A stretch of 64,000 nt of DNA from an uncultured Pelagibacteraceae bacterium (lineage in GTDB: Bacteria; Pseudomonadota; Alphaproteobacteria; Pelagibacterales; Pelagibacteraceae): positions 1 through 64,000 of the forward strand of contig CACJFS010000006.1 of NCBI GenBank assembly GCA_902592715.1. Reading direction: 5' to 3'. The notes beneath the pieces were generated by a model that saw only the letters and a program-made list of their open reading frames with translations, was not told the DNA's origin and ran no database searches. This document shows, piece after piece, positions 27,328 to 35,996 of this stretch. Position 1 is the stretch's first letter; every line of letters starts with the position of its first letter. Position numbers and translations under genes: made by a program.

Positions 27328-27984
27328 TTAACTAATTAATTTTTTTTTAATAAAGTTTAATGCCGCACTTGATGCTTCGATAGGTATGTGGTGATCACAA
27401 TTTTTAATCATTAAAGTTTCAATATTAATTTTATTTCTAATAAAAAAATCCTCAGCTTCTAGTAAATTATTTGGCGGCACAATTGGATCATTTTCACCAT
27501 GTATCAATAAAATATCAGTTTTAGTTTTTATTCTTGTAGATAGATCTTTCATGTTTATAATTCTTCCAGAAAACCCCACAATACAACTAAATTCTTTTTC
27601 TGATGTCAGACCAATATTTAATGACATCATGCATCCTTGACTAAAACCAGAAATGCAAATTTGTGAATATTCTAAATTAAAATAATCACTTACCTCTAAA
27701 ATATAATTCTTAAGAACGTTTTCTGCCTTTTTCGACTCTTGAAGTGTATATTCGGGATCCTCATTATTTAAATCAAACCATTGAAACCCTGTTGGATTTA
27801 TACTGCATACTTCATGTGCATCAGGACATAAAAAAACTGTATTTTTCAAAAATCTTTTCCAATTTAAGGTAAGCATACTTATGTCTTTGCCATCACCTCC
27901 ATATCCATGGAGTAAAATTACTGCACTCTTAACTTCCTCGTTGTTTTCTGGTTTTATTATTGTTGTATTTAAAGAAAATTTCAT
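27328..27984 (-). CDS. Phospholipase/carboxylesterase-type alpha/beta hydrolase
   Basis: This 218-residue serine hydrolase belongs to the Abhydrolase_2 (YpfH/carboxylesterase) family. The nucleophile is Ser115 in GFSQG, with Asp in HGENDPIVP near 166 and His in NCDHHIP near 198 completing the triad. The oxyanion loop HGYGGDGKD lies at 26-34. There is no signal peptide. Substrates of this family are small esters or lysophospholipids, and this member's is not known. It overlaps the TlpA-like gene by four bases. Confidence 0.9.
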   Translation of the reverse strand: MKFSLNTTIIKPENNEEVKSAVILLHGYGGDGKDISMLTLNWKRFLKNTVFLCPDAHEVCSINPTGFQWFDLNNEDPEYTLQESKKAENVLKNYILEVSDYFNLEYSQICISGFSQGCMMSLNIGLTSEKEFSCIVGFSGRIINMKDLSTRIKTKTDILLIHGENDPIVPPNNLLEAEDFFIRNKINIETLMIKNCDHHIPIEASSAALNFIKKKLIS

Positions 27985-28511
27985 AGGTTTTTTGCTAACC
28001 AGTCAAGTAAAGATTGATCATTAAAATCAATGTAGCCAACAATTCTTCCAACTTCAAAACCGTTTCGGTCTATTAAAATTGTTGTGGGTAATCCTCTAAG
28101 TTTAAATAGCTGTGAAAACTCTGGTCCAGATCCTGTAAATACATCTAAATTCTTAATTTTGATTTCGTCAAAAAACTCTTTTGATTTTTTATAACTGTCA
28201 CCACCAATATTAATTGGGATTATATTAATATTTTTAAATTCACTTAAAGTTTTAATTTTATCTAAAGATGGCATTTCTTTTTTACAAGGAGCGCACCAAG
28301 TAGCCCAGAAATTTATTATTAATGGGTTTGATTTATAATTATTTAAACTTACTTTTTGACCGTCAGATTTAATAAATTCTATATTTTCAATTTTTTTTTT
28401 GTCTTTATATACTATAAGATTCTTAATTTCTGGACGTTCTATTGAATATGAGACGCTAGATGATATTAAGTAAAATATTATTATAAGATAATTTAAAAAA
28501 ATGAATTTCAT
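27981..28511 (-). CDS. TlpA-like periplasmic thioredoxin
   Basis: This 176-residue protein is an exported thioredoxin-fold reductase. An N-terminal hydrophobic segment (residues about 4-20) is a signal peptide or membrane anchor. The active site is WATWCAPC with Cys73 and Cys76, followed by KKEMPSLDK. The cis-proline region is RGLPTTILID. TlpA and ResA proteins reduce disulfides during cytochrome c or oxidase assembly. It is divergent from argH, with 23 bases between the starts. Confidence 0.92.
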   Translation of the reverse strand: MKFIFLNYLIIIFYLISSSVSYSIERPEIKNLIVYKDKKKIENIEFIKSDGQKVSLNNYKSNPLIINFWATWCAPCKKEMPSLDKIKTLSEFKNINIIPINIGGDSYKKSKEFFDEIKIKNLDVFTGSGPEFSQLFKLRGLPTTILIDRNGFEVGRIVGYIDFNDQSLLDWLAKNL

Positions 28512-28534
28512 AAAATTTAAAATAATTAAATATC

Positions 28535-29923
28535 ATGGGAAAAAATAAAAACAATCAACCAATTTGGAATACTAGAATAAAAAAGGAATCAAAAAACCTT
28601 TTTAAAAAGGTTGGTGGATCAATAGCAATTGATAAAAGGTTATTCAGGGAGGATATTGAAGCTTCAATTGTACATGTCGAGATGCTGTTTAGACAAAAAA
28701 TTATAAATTTTAAAATTAAAAATAAAATAGTATGGGGTTTGAATAGAATTCAGAACGAAATTATAAAAAAAAAATTTATTTTTGATGATAAGCTTGAGGA
28801 TATCCATATGAATATAGAACACAGACTTTTTGAGCTGATTGGAGAGGACGCGGGATATATTCACACTGCAAGATCAAGAAATGATCAGGTTGTCACAGAT
28901 TTTAAAATTTGGTTAAGGAAAGCCAATAAAGAAATTGTTAAAAATATTGATATTACAGTTAAAAATATTTTAAAAAAAGCAGAAAAAAATGTTGAAACAA
29001 TTATGCCTGGTTTCACGCACCTAAAAAATGCACAACCAGTTTCCTTTGCTCATTATTTAATGGCTTACTTAGAAATGTTTAACAGAGATAAAAATAGATT
29101 TAAAAATAATTTAGAAAGTCTTAATGAAAGTCCACTTGGTGTGGCTGCTTTAACAGGTACTTCTTTTAAAATAGACAGATTTTACACTTCAAAAAAATTA
29201 GGTTTCCAAAGACCAACTAAAAACTCAATCGATACTGTTTCTGATAGAGATTTTGTAATTGATTTTCTTTATTCTTGTTCTGCATGTGCTGTTCACATTT
29301 CTAGGATTGCAGAGGAATTCATAATCTGGAATTCAGATGCTTTTAAACTTATTAATTTAAATGATAAAATTGTAACTGGATCGTCTATTATGCCTCAGAA
29401 AAAAAATCCTGATCCTCTAGAATATTTGAGAGGCAAAACAGGTTTCATGTTTGGAAATCTATTTTCTATGCTTACAACATTAAAAGGTTTACCTCTTTCT
29501 TATTTTAAGGATTTACAAGATGACAAAGAAATTGTTTTTAAATCGTTTGATCAATTAAAAAATTCCTTAATTATATTAAATGATGTTCTTAAAAATTTTT
29601 CACCAGATAAAAAAAGAATGATTGAACTTGCAGAAATTGGCTACATTACAGCAACTGATTTAGCAGATTACATGGTCAGAGAATTAAATTATCCATTTAG
29701 AAAAGCCTATTTGCAAACAGCTAAAATCATAAATTTTGCTGAAAAAAATAAAAAAAGACTGTCAGAACTCACTGTAAAAGAGATAAATAAAATTGAAAAA
29801 GGTTTAACAGCTGATGTTCTAAAAGTATTTGAACTAAAAAAATCTGTTAATTCTAAAGTTTCTTACGGTGGAACTTCTTTCGACAACATTAAGAAAATGA
29901 TATTAAGTTACAAAAAGAAATAA
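28535..29923 (+). CDS. argH: Argininosuccinate lyase
   Basis: This enzyme catalyses the last step of arginine synthesis, splitting argininosuccinate into arginine and fumarate. It has 462 residues. The fumarase/aspartase-superfamily signature GSSIMPQKKNPD lies near residue 285. HTARSRNDQV near 110 and TGTSFKIDR near 210 are also as expected. It is followed after two bases by the small lipoprotein gene lptM and then lysA, an order common in proteobacteria. Confidence 0.97.
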   Translation: MGKNKNNQPIWNTRIKKESKNLFKKVGGSIAIDKRLFREDIEASIVHVEMLFRQKIINFKIKNKIVWGLNRIQNEIIKKKFIFDDKLEDIHMNIEHRLFELIGEDAGYIHTARSRNDQVVTDFKIWLRKANKEIVKNIDITVKNILKKAEKNVETIMPGFTHLKNAQPVSFAHYLMAYLEMFNRDKNRFKNNLESLNESPLGVAALTGTSFKIDRFYTSKKLGFQRPTKNSIDTVSDRDFVIDFLYSCSACAVHISRIAEEFIIWNSDAFKLINLNDKIVTGSSIMPQKKNPDPLEYLRGKTGFMFGNLFSMLTTLKGLPLSYFKDLQDDKEIVFKSFDQLKNSLIILNDVLKNFSPDKKRMIELAEIGYITATDLADYMVRELNYPFRKAYLQTAKIINFAEKNKKRLSELTVKEINKIEKGLTADVLKVFELKKSVNSKVSYGGTSFDNIKKMILSYKKK

Positions 29924-29925
29924 CT

Positions 29926-30090
29926 ATGATTAAAAAAATAACTTTAATTACTATGTGTCTAATTTTATTAACTTCATGTGGAAGAAAAAATGAGCCAAAA
30001 TATGAGGCATCATTAAATAATAATGTTATGAAATTAAATAATTTTGATAAAGTTTTTAAAATGCCAAAAAAAAATGAAATATATCAATAA
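29926..30090 (+). CDS. lptM: Small lipoprotein, LptM (YifL) family
   Basis: This 54-residue gene lies between argH and lysA. The N-terminal signal is MIKKITLITMCLILLTSC, with the lipobox LTSC and the lipidated Cys18, followed by Gly19 and a polar tail. LptM is a small outer-membrane lipoprotein that in E. coli assists disulfide maturation of the LPS translocon LptD. Its position next to lysA is typical of the family across proteobacteria. It overlaps lysA by 17 bases. Assignment rests on length, lipobox and position; the tail is too short for a firm match. Confidence 0.8.
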   Translation: MIKKITLITMCLILLTSCGRKNEPKYEASLNNNVMKLNNFDKVFKMPKKNEIYQ

Positions 30091-31288
30091 TATTTTTACA
30101 GTTGAAAAATCCAGACTCACTAAAGTAATTAAAAAATTTGAAACACCAATTTTTTGCTACTCTGAAAAAAAAATTAATGAAAATATAAGTGATTTTAAAA
30201 CAAGTTTTAAATCGTTTTCTCCAATCATATGTTTTTCAACGAAGTCAAACTGTAATCTAGAAATACTCAAACTAATTAAAAGAAGTGGATTGGGAGCTGA
30301 TGTTGTCTCAAAAGGTGAATTAATGATTGCACTTAAAGCAGGAATAACTTCCAAAAAAATTGTTTTTTCTGGAGTGGGTAAAACAAGGTCAGAATTGATT
30401 TATGCAATAGATAAAAATATTTTATTGATTAACTGCGAGTCAAAAAGTGAAATATTAGAAATAGAAAGTATAGCAAAATTTAAGAATAAAAAGGTAAATA
30501 TTGGAATTAGATTAAATCCAAATACAGATGCAAAAACAATTAAACAAATTTCAACTGGTAAAAAAGAAAATAAATTTGGTGTTAATGAAAAAACATTTAT
30601 TGAAGTTTCAAAATATATAAAGAGTTCAAAATTTTTAAATCTAAAATGTTTAAGTGTACATATTGGAAGTCAAATTCTAGATTATAAACCTTACCAAAAA
30701 ATGCTTAACGTCTTAGACAAATTAATAAAAAAAATTAACTTTAATTTTGAGTTTATAGATCTTGGTGGTGGTATGGGTATTGACTATAACAAAGACAATA
30801 AAAAATTTAATTATAAAAAATATAATGAAATTATTACTAATTTTTTAAAAAAGCATAAATCAAAAATTATTTTTGAACCTGGTAGATCAATTATAGGTGA
30901 TACCGCAATATTAATTTCAAAAATTATTTATATTAAAGAAAATTCTAAAAAAAATTTTATTATTATAGATGCAGCTATGAATGATTTTATGAGACCTGCG
31001 TTGTATGGAGCTAAGCACAGAATTATTCCATTAAAAAAAACTAATAATATTACTAAGAAAAGTTATGATTTTGTTGGTCCGATTTGTGAAACAACAGATA
31101 AATTTTTAACGACAAATAAATTTCAAAAATTAAATGAGAAAGATTATATCATTATTTGTGATGTAGGGGCATATGGCTCGTCGTTATCTTCAAATTATAA
31201 CATTAGACCAAAACCTGCTGAAATATTAATCAAAGGTTCAAAAATTAGTGTGATTAAAAAAAGACAAAGACTAAAAGATATAATTTAG
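30074..31288 (+). CDS. lysA: Diaminopimelate decarboxylase
   Basis: This PLP enzyme makes lysine from meso-diaminopimelate. It has 404 residues from ATG 30074. The PLP lysine is in FSTKSNCNLEIL near residue 47. The glycine loop is DLGGGMGIDY, the phosphate site is EPGRSIIGD, and the C-terminal PICETTDKF supplies the active-site Cys from the partner subunit. An upstream in-frame ATG at 30044 lies deep within lptM and adds residues unlike the family. The last gene before plsC, with 12 bases between them. Confidence 0.96.
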   Translation: MKYINNIFTVEKSRLTKVIKKFETPIFCYSEKKINENISDFKTSFKSFSPIICFSTKSNCNLEILKLIKRSGLGADVVSKGELMIALKAGITSKKIVFSGVGKTRSELIYAIDKNILLINCESKSEILEIESIAKFKNKKVNIGIRLNPNTDAKTIKQISTGKKENKFGVNEKTFIEVSKYIKSSKFLNLKCLSVHIGSQILDYKPYQKMLNVLDKLIKKINFNFEFIDLGGGMGIDYNKDNKKFNYKKYNEIITNFLKKHKSKIIFEPGRSIIGDTAILISKIIYIKENSKKNFIIIDAAMNDFMRPALYGAKHRIIPLKKTNNITKKSYDFVGPICETTDKFLTTNKFQKLNEKDYIIICDVGAYGSSLSSNYNIRPKPAEILIKGSKISVIKKRQRLKDII

Positions 31289-31300
31289 TTTTTGACAACA

Positions 31301-32002
31301 ATGATTAGAAAATTTCTATTTTTATTTTTTTTCTTTCTAGGTATATCTATAATTTCAATAATATTCCTTCCATCACTAGTTATGCCAACTAAAGTAGTTT
31401 TGTTTGGTGGAAAAATAATGGGAGTGTGGACTGCCATATGCCTTAAAACTTTTTTACAAACAAAAATTATTGTTAATGGAAAAGAAAATATAATCAAAGA
31501 TGAAAAATTTTTTATTGCTTGCTCTCACCAATCAATGTTTGAGACTTTTTACTTACAAACTATTTTTAATGCACCGATATTTATTTTAAAACAAGAGTTA
31601 ATCAAAATACCTATATTTGGGTGGTATTTGAAAAAGATAGGCTCAATTTCTATTAATAGAAATAAAATTAGCAAAGATAATTTAGGTTTAATTGATAAAA
31701 TAAAAAATTCTGTAAAAAATTCTGAAAGGCCTTTAATTATATTTCCACAAGGAACAAGAGTTTTACCAAACGATATAATTCCTTTTAAAAAAGGGGTTGG
31801 TAGAATTTATGAGGAATTAAAAATAAATTGCCAACCTGTAGCCATAAACTCTGGAAATGTTTGGCCAAAAAATTGGAAGTTATCTTCAAAACAAACTATA
31901 ATTGTTTCTATCATTCCAGTAGTAAAACCTGGAATGGGATCAGCAGACTTTACAAATTATATAGAAGATAAAATATATAATGAGTTAAATTCAATGAATT
32001 AA
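31301..32002 (+). CDS. plsC: 1-acyl-sn-glycerol-3-phosphate acyltransferase
   Basis: This membrane acyltransferase of about 233 residues makes phosphatidic acid. The N-terminus carries one or two hydrophobic segments. The catalytic motif is SHQSMFE near residue 75, giving H-x4-E in place of the textbook H-x4-D. Motif III is IIFPQGTR, with Gln for the common Glu. Both variants occur in alphaproteobacterial relatives as far as I recall. I chose ATG 31301 over TTG 31292. It converges on dnaN with a four-base overlap (TTAA provides both stops). Confidence 0.87.
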   Translation: MIRKFLFLFFFFLGISIISIIFLPSLVMPTKVVLFGGKIMGVWTAICLKTFLQTKIIVNGKENIIKDEKFFIACSHQSMFETFYLQTIFNAPIFILKQELIKIPIFGWYLKKIGSISINRNKISKDNLGLIDKIKNSVKNSERPLIIFPQGTRVLPNDIIPFKKGVGRIYEELKINCQPVAINSGNVWPKNWKLSSKQTIIVSIIPVVKPGMGSADFTNYIEDKIYNELNSMN

Positions 32003-33111
32003 CCCTTCATTGGCATTACAACATAAATGCTATCGTAATCAGCCGGGTCCCTAATTAAAGCAGGTGAACCTGTATCCTTTAAATAAATCTCAATGTTATC
32101 TCCATCAAGTTGGGAAGCAACATCAATCAAATACCTCGAATTAAAACTTATATCTAGCTCGTGCTCAAACTTAACACTTAAACTTTCTTTACCATCTCCA
32201 CTGTTTGTATTATTAACTGAAAGATCAAGATTATCTTTTGAAAGATTAAATTTAACACCATCCTTTTTATCCAATGAAACTGATGCAACTCTATCCACTG
32301 AATTTAAAAATGATTTTAAATCAACTTCTAACTTTTTTTGATTATCTTTAGGTATGACCTGAACATAATTTGGAAATTTTCCATCTATAAGTTTAGATAT
32401 TAAAATACTATTATTAATTTCAAATTTGATTTTTGATTTTATATTCGATATTTTTACTTCACCTTCATAGTCCTCTAATAATGAACAAAGCTGAAAAATT
32501 GTTTTTTTTGGTAAAATTATCTGATCAAATTGTACTTTATTTTGCAATCTTATCTTTGAAATAGACATTCTATGACTATCGGTAGCTGCTGCTGTTAAGA
32601 AATTTTTATCATCAACTTCTGTCTGGTGCAAAAAAATTCCGCTTAGATAATGTCTTGTTTCATCATTAGATACTGAGAATTTGCATTTATTTAGAAGTTT
32701 TAATAATTCTTTTGATTTTATTGAAAATTCATTTTCATTGAAGTTTTCATCAGTTAAAGGAAATTCAGATGCACTGATACAATTTAAATTAAAAACTGAT
32801 TTATCCGACTCTAAATGTAATTTATTTTCACTTGGATTAGAGAAATTTATTTTACTACCAGATACAAACTTTCTTACAATATCATACATAATCGACGAGG
32901 ATGAGGTAGTTTTTCCTTCTTCAAATATTTCAACATTTGGAATTTGATGCACAAAAATTAAATCGAGATCAGTAGCTGTAATCGTAAGCTTAGAATTACC
33001 TACATCTAGCAATACATTTGAAAGTATTGGTAAGGTACTTCTTTTTTCAATTACACCTTGACAATAATTTAAAGATTTTTGAAGATCCTGTTGATTTACG
33101 CTAAACTTCAT
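31999..33111 (-). CDS. dnaN: DNA polymerase III sliding clamp (beta)
   Basis: This is the processivity clamp of the replicative polymerase. Its 370 residues, starting MKFSVNQQDLQKSLNYCQG and ending in the conserved VMPMKG (the usual end is MPMRL), show the three-domain clamp. HYLSGIFLH and ATDSHRMSI mark domain two. Its start overlaps the end of dnaA by 11 bases, so dnaA and dnaN are translationally coupled as in many bacteria. Confidence 0.97.
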   Translation of the reverse strand: MKFSVNQQDLQKSLNYCQGVIEKRSTLPILSNVLLDVGNSKLTITATDLDLIFVHQIPNVEIFEEGKTTSSSSIMYDIVRKFVSGSKINFSNPSENKLHLESDKSVFNLNCISASEFPLTDENFNENEFSIKSKELLKLLNKCKFSVSNDETRHYLSGIFLHQTEVDDKNFLTAAATDSHRMSISKIRLQNKVQFDQIILPKKTIFQLCSLLEDYEGEVKISNIKSKIKFEINNSILISKLIDGKFPNYVQVIPKDNQKKLEVDLKSFLNSVDRVASVSLDKKDGVKFNLSKDNLDLSVNNTNSGDGKESLSVKFEHELDISFNSRYLIDVASQLDGDNIEIYLKDTGSPALIRDPADYDSIYVVMPMKG

Positions 33112-34516
33112 TTTCTTTATTATACAAAATCTTATTTTTTAAACTATCAATATTAATATTTAATTCACTATCCTCTTTTTTTAATCTCTCTATAGTTTTA
33201 ACGGAGTGAATTACGGTTGTATGATCTCTATTAGAAAACGATCTACCTATTTCTGGTAAAGACTTAGATGTTAACATTTTAGCAAGATAAATTGCAGTCT
33301 GCCTAGGTCTTACAAGATATCTTGATCTTCTTGGTGAAAGCATTTCATTTTTACTAATTTTATAAAATTTACACACTATTGTCTGGATTGTATCAATATC
33401 CACTTTATTTTCTGTCAAATTGAGTAAATCTTTAAGGATTATTTTAACCTCTGATAAACTTGGAACTTTATTATAAATCCTTGTGAAAGAGACAATTCTA
33501 TTTAAAGCACCAACTAATTCTCTTATGCTAGTTTTAATTTCCGTACTTAAAAATTTTTGAATTTCCTCAGATATTTTTACTTGGTTTGAATAAGATAGTT
33601 TTAACTCTTCTGTTTTAGATTTGATGATTTTATATCTTAGTTCATAATCAGGATTTTGAATATCCACAACTAAACCTCCTGAAAATCTAGATTTTATTCT
33701 CTCTTGAATTCTAGTTAGTTTGTTCGGTGGTCTATCTGCTGAAATAATTATTTGTGAATTTTTATCTAATAACGCATTAAAGGTATGAAAAAATTCTTCT
33801 TGCATTGCTTCTTTGCCATTCATAAATTGAATATCATCGATTAACAAAATATCAGTATTTCTGAAGTACTCTTTAAACTTTACCATTTCATTTGATTTTA
33901 TAGACTTTACAAATTGATACATAAATCTTTCTGCTGATATAAACATAACTTTATTCTTTTCTTTCAACTTTAGACCAATTGCGTTTAATAAGTGGGTTTT
34001 TCCCATTCCTACACCACCATACAAATATAAAGGATTGTAGTGAGCTACATCTGTAGAAACTTTTTTTGATGCTTCAAATGCTAATTTGTTACTTCCTCCA
34101 GTTATAAAATTTTCGAAGTTTTTATTTGGATCTATTCTATTATATTGAAGATAAGAGTCTTTTATAAACGACACATTATCATTATTCGTTTCAATAGGAT
34201 TTTGAGGTGATAAATTTGTCTCGCTAGATTCAGTTTCTTTATTATTTTTTATTGTGAATTCAATTCTTACTAAGTCTTTTTTGTATTCTTTAATTGTCTG
34301 CAATATTTGGTCTAAATATCTTGACGCTATCCAATCTCTTATAAACCTTGTTGAAACTGAAAATAATATATAATTGTGAAATTCCTCAACTAATTCAATT
34401 TTTTTTATCCAGCTCTCAAAAATATCGTTTCCAAACTTTTCTCGTAATTCTTTTTTAATATTTTGCCAGTCAACTTTCTTTTCGAGTGCTTTATTGTTTT
34501 GTAAATTATTTTTCAT
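33101..34516 (-). CDS. dnaA: Chromosomal replication initiator DnaA
   Basis: This AAA+ initiator has 471 residues. Domain I is at the N-terminus (WQNIKKELREKFGNDIFESW), followed by a short polar linker. The Walker A GGVGMGKTHLLNAIG, Walker B LLIDDIQFM and C-terminal DNA-binding signature RDHTTVIHSVKTIE are all present. It is upstream of and coupled to dnaN. The 269-base upstream spacer to rpsT has AT-rich repeats, but I found no consensus DnaA boxes. Confidence 0.98.
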   Translation of the reverse strand: MKNNLQNNKALEKKVDWQNIKKELREKFGNDIFESWIKKIELVEEFHNYILFSVSTRFIRDWIASRYLDQILQTIKEYKKDLVRIEFTIKNNKETESSETNLSPQNPIETNNDNVSFIKDSYLQYNRIDPNKNFENFITGGSNKLAFEASKKVSTDVAHYNPLYLYGGVGMGKTHLLNAIGLKLKEKNKVMFISAERFMYQFVKSIKSNEMVKFKEYFRNTDILLIDDIQFMNGKEAMQEEFFHTFNALLDKNSQIIISADRPPNKLTRIQERIKSRFSGGLVVDIQNPDYELRYKIIKSKTEELKLSYSNQVKISEEIQKFLSTEIKTSIRELVGALNRIVSFTRIYNKVPSLSEVKIILKDLLNLTENKVDIDTIQTIVCKFYKISKNEMLSPRRSRYLVRPRQTAIYLAKMLTSKSLPEIGRSFSNRDHTTVIHSVKTIERLKKEDSELNINIDSLKNKILYNKENEV

Positions 34517-34682
34517 GAAGAAATTCCACTTAAGACTTATGATAAATTATTGCAATAAGTTTATTTATAAAAACAAAAATAAATAAAATTTATGATTGAA
34601 TAAATTTCTGATTGAATTTTTTTTAAAATTATTTTTTCAACCTAGTGGGGTAAGAAATTTAAAGTTTAAAATCTTACTTAAT

Positions 34683-34733
34683 CTATATCTAGTAATTTTT
34701 TAAATTAATCTTTTAGATATAGTAATTTATTAA
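34683..34733. repeat. Inverted and direct repeats in the dnaA-rpsT spacer
   Basis: The spacer 34517-34785 is very AT-rich. It holds a perfect 9-base inverted repeat (34683-34691 and 34714-34722, CTATATCTA/TAGATATAG). It also has a 14-base direct repeat with one mismatch (34690-34703 and 34720-34733, TAGTAATTTWTTAA) spaced exactly 30 bases apart. Possible roles are dnaA regulation, part of an origin, or an rpsT terminator remnant. No TTATCCACA-like box is nearby, so an origin call is not supported. Confidence 0.45.
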
Positions 34734-34785
34734 TAAATTGTACGTTTAAGTTGTATGCGAAAAAGATTTTACTTATTGCAGGTTG

Positions 34786-35046
34786 TTATAAGGAATTAAT
34801 TTTTTTTGTAATTCTTGACACATTCCTTGAGGCGTTTTGTCTTTTAATGATTCCAGTTTTTGCAATTGTCATCAATTCAGAATTTAGCTTGGGTAGAAAT
34901 GCTAATGCTTCTTTTTTATCTTTTTTTTCGATTATAGAGTTCATTTTTTTTAATGCATTTCTAAAACGACTTTTTCTAGATTTATTAACAGCTGTTTGCC
35001 TTTTAATTTTTCTAGTACGTTTAATTGCCGATTTTGTATTCGCCAT
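34786..35046 (-). CDS. rpsT: 30S ribosomal protein S20
   Basis: This is a primary 16S rRNA-binding protein of 86 residues, beginning MANTKSAIKRTRKIKRQTA, which is nearly invariant at the start of S20. It is very basic and helical throughout. The gene lies between mutM and dnaA on the same strand, an order seen in several alphaproteobacteria. The opposite strand carries a 113-codon open frame that is a shadow of this gene. Confidence 0.97.
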   Translation of the reverse strand: MANTKSAIKRTRKIKRQTAVNKSRKSRFRNALKKMNSIIEKKDKKEALAFLPKLNSELMTIAKTGIIKRQNASRNVSRITKKINSL

Positions 35047-35096
35047 AAGCGTGAGTGTATATCTTCAGATAATGATTGGGTCAATACAATAATTGT

Positions 35097-35963
35097 TTAT
35101 TTTTGACATAAATTGCAAAAAAAACTAGACCTATTTGAAATAAATTTTTTATGTACTATTCCTTTACAACTATATTTTAAACATTTTTTATTTTCTCTTT
35201 GATAAACATTAAAATTTTTTTGAAAGGAACCTTGGTCTCCACTTGTATTCATAAAATCTCTGATACTTGATCCACCTTTCTCAATTGCTTTTCTTAAAAC
35301 TACTTTTGAAAAATGAGAGATTTTTTGACATTCACTTAAACTAAGTGAATTTACCTCCCTAGATGGTAAAATCTTACATAAAAACAATATTTCACTTGCA
35401 TAAATGTTACCAATTCCTGAAACAAAATTTTGATCAATTAAATAATTCTTAATATTTTTTTTTTTATTTTTAAAATAATTAAAAATATAGTTTTTATCAA
35501 ATAAAGAATCAAAAGGTTCTGGTCCATATTTTTTAAAGTTATTATTTATCTGTTCTTCATTTTTAAAGTAAGAAAAATAGCCAAATCTTCTTGGATCATT
35601 ATAGATTAATTTAAAGTCATCAATTTTGATTTCTACATGATTGTGCTTTTTGGGTAATAATGGAGAATGATAAAAACTGGTGTTTGTTATGGAATTTTTT
35701 TTTCTAGATTTATTAATTAAATGAATAGTTCCTGACATTCCAAGATGTATCATTAAATTAGATCTATCTTCAAATTTAAGAATTAAATGTTTTGAAAACC
35801 TATCTACTTTAATAATTTTTTTTTTTACTATATTTTTTTCAAAATTTTTTGGGATCTTAAACCTTAAATTTCTATTTTTTATTAATATGTCTCTAATAGT
35901 CTTACCTGTAATACTCTTATTCAAAGATTGTTTGACAATTTCTACTTCTGGTAATTCAGGCAT
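35097..35963 (-). CDS. mutM: Formamidopyrimidine-DNA glycosylase (Fpg/MutM)
   Basis: This base-excision repair enzyme removes 8-oxoguanine and related lesions. Its 288 residues start with the catalytic MPELPEVE (Pro after Met is the nucleophile). The conserved NFVSGIGNIYASEILF helix-two-turn-helix follows. The C-terminal zinc finger is formed by cysteines in CLKYSCKG and CNLC. It is upstream of rpsT on the same strand and divergent from ubiE with 33 bases between. Confidence 0.97.
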   Translation of the reverse strand: MPELPEVEIVKQSLNKSITGKTIRDILIKNRNLRFKIPKNFEKNIVKKKIIKVDRFSKHLILKFEDRSNLMIHLGMSGTIHLINKSRKKNSITNTSFYHSPLLPKKHNHVEIKIDDFKLIYNDPRRFGYFSYFKNEEQINNNFKKYGPEPFDSLFDKNYIFNYFKNKKKNIKNYLIDQNFVSGIGNIYASEILFLCKILPSREVNSLSLSECQKISHFSKVVLRKAIEKGGSSIRDFMNTSGDQGSFQKNFNVYQRENKKCLKYSCKGIVHKKFISNRSSFFCNLCQK

Positions 35964-35996
35964 TTCATACTATATTAGTGTTTTAATATAATTAAT

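Noticed and set aside
34517-34785. Chromosomal origin (oriC)
   Set aside because: The position beside dnaA is suggestive, but I could find no DnaA boxes on either strand, so only the repeats are reported.
34751-35092. 113-codon open frame on the plus strand
   Set aside because: It is antisense to rpsT, which is a clear S20 gene. The hydrophobic translation reflects the lysine-rich codons of the other strand.
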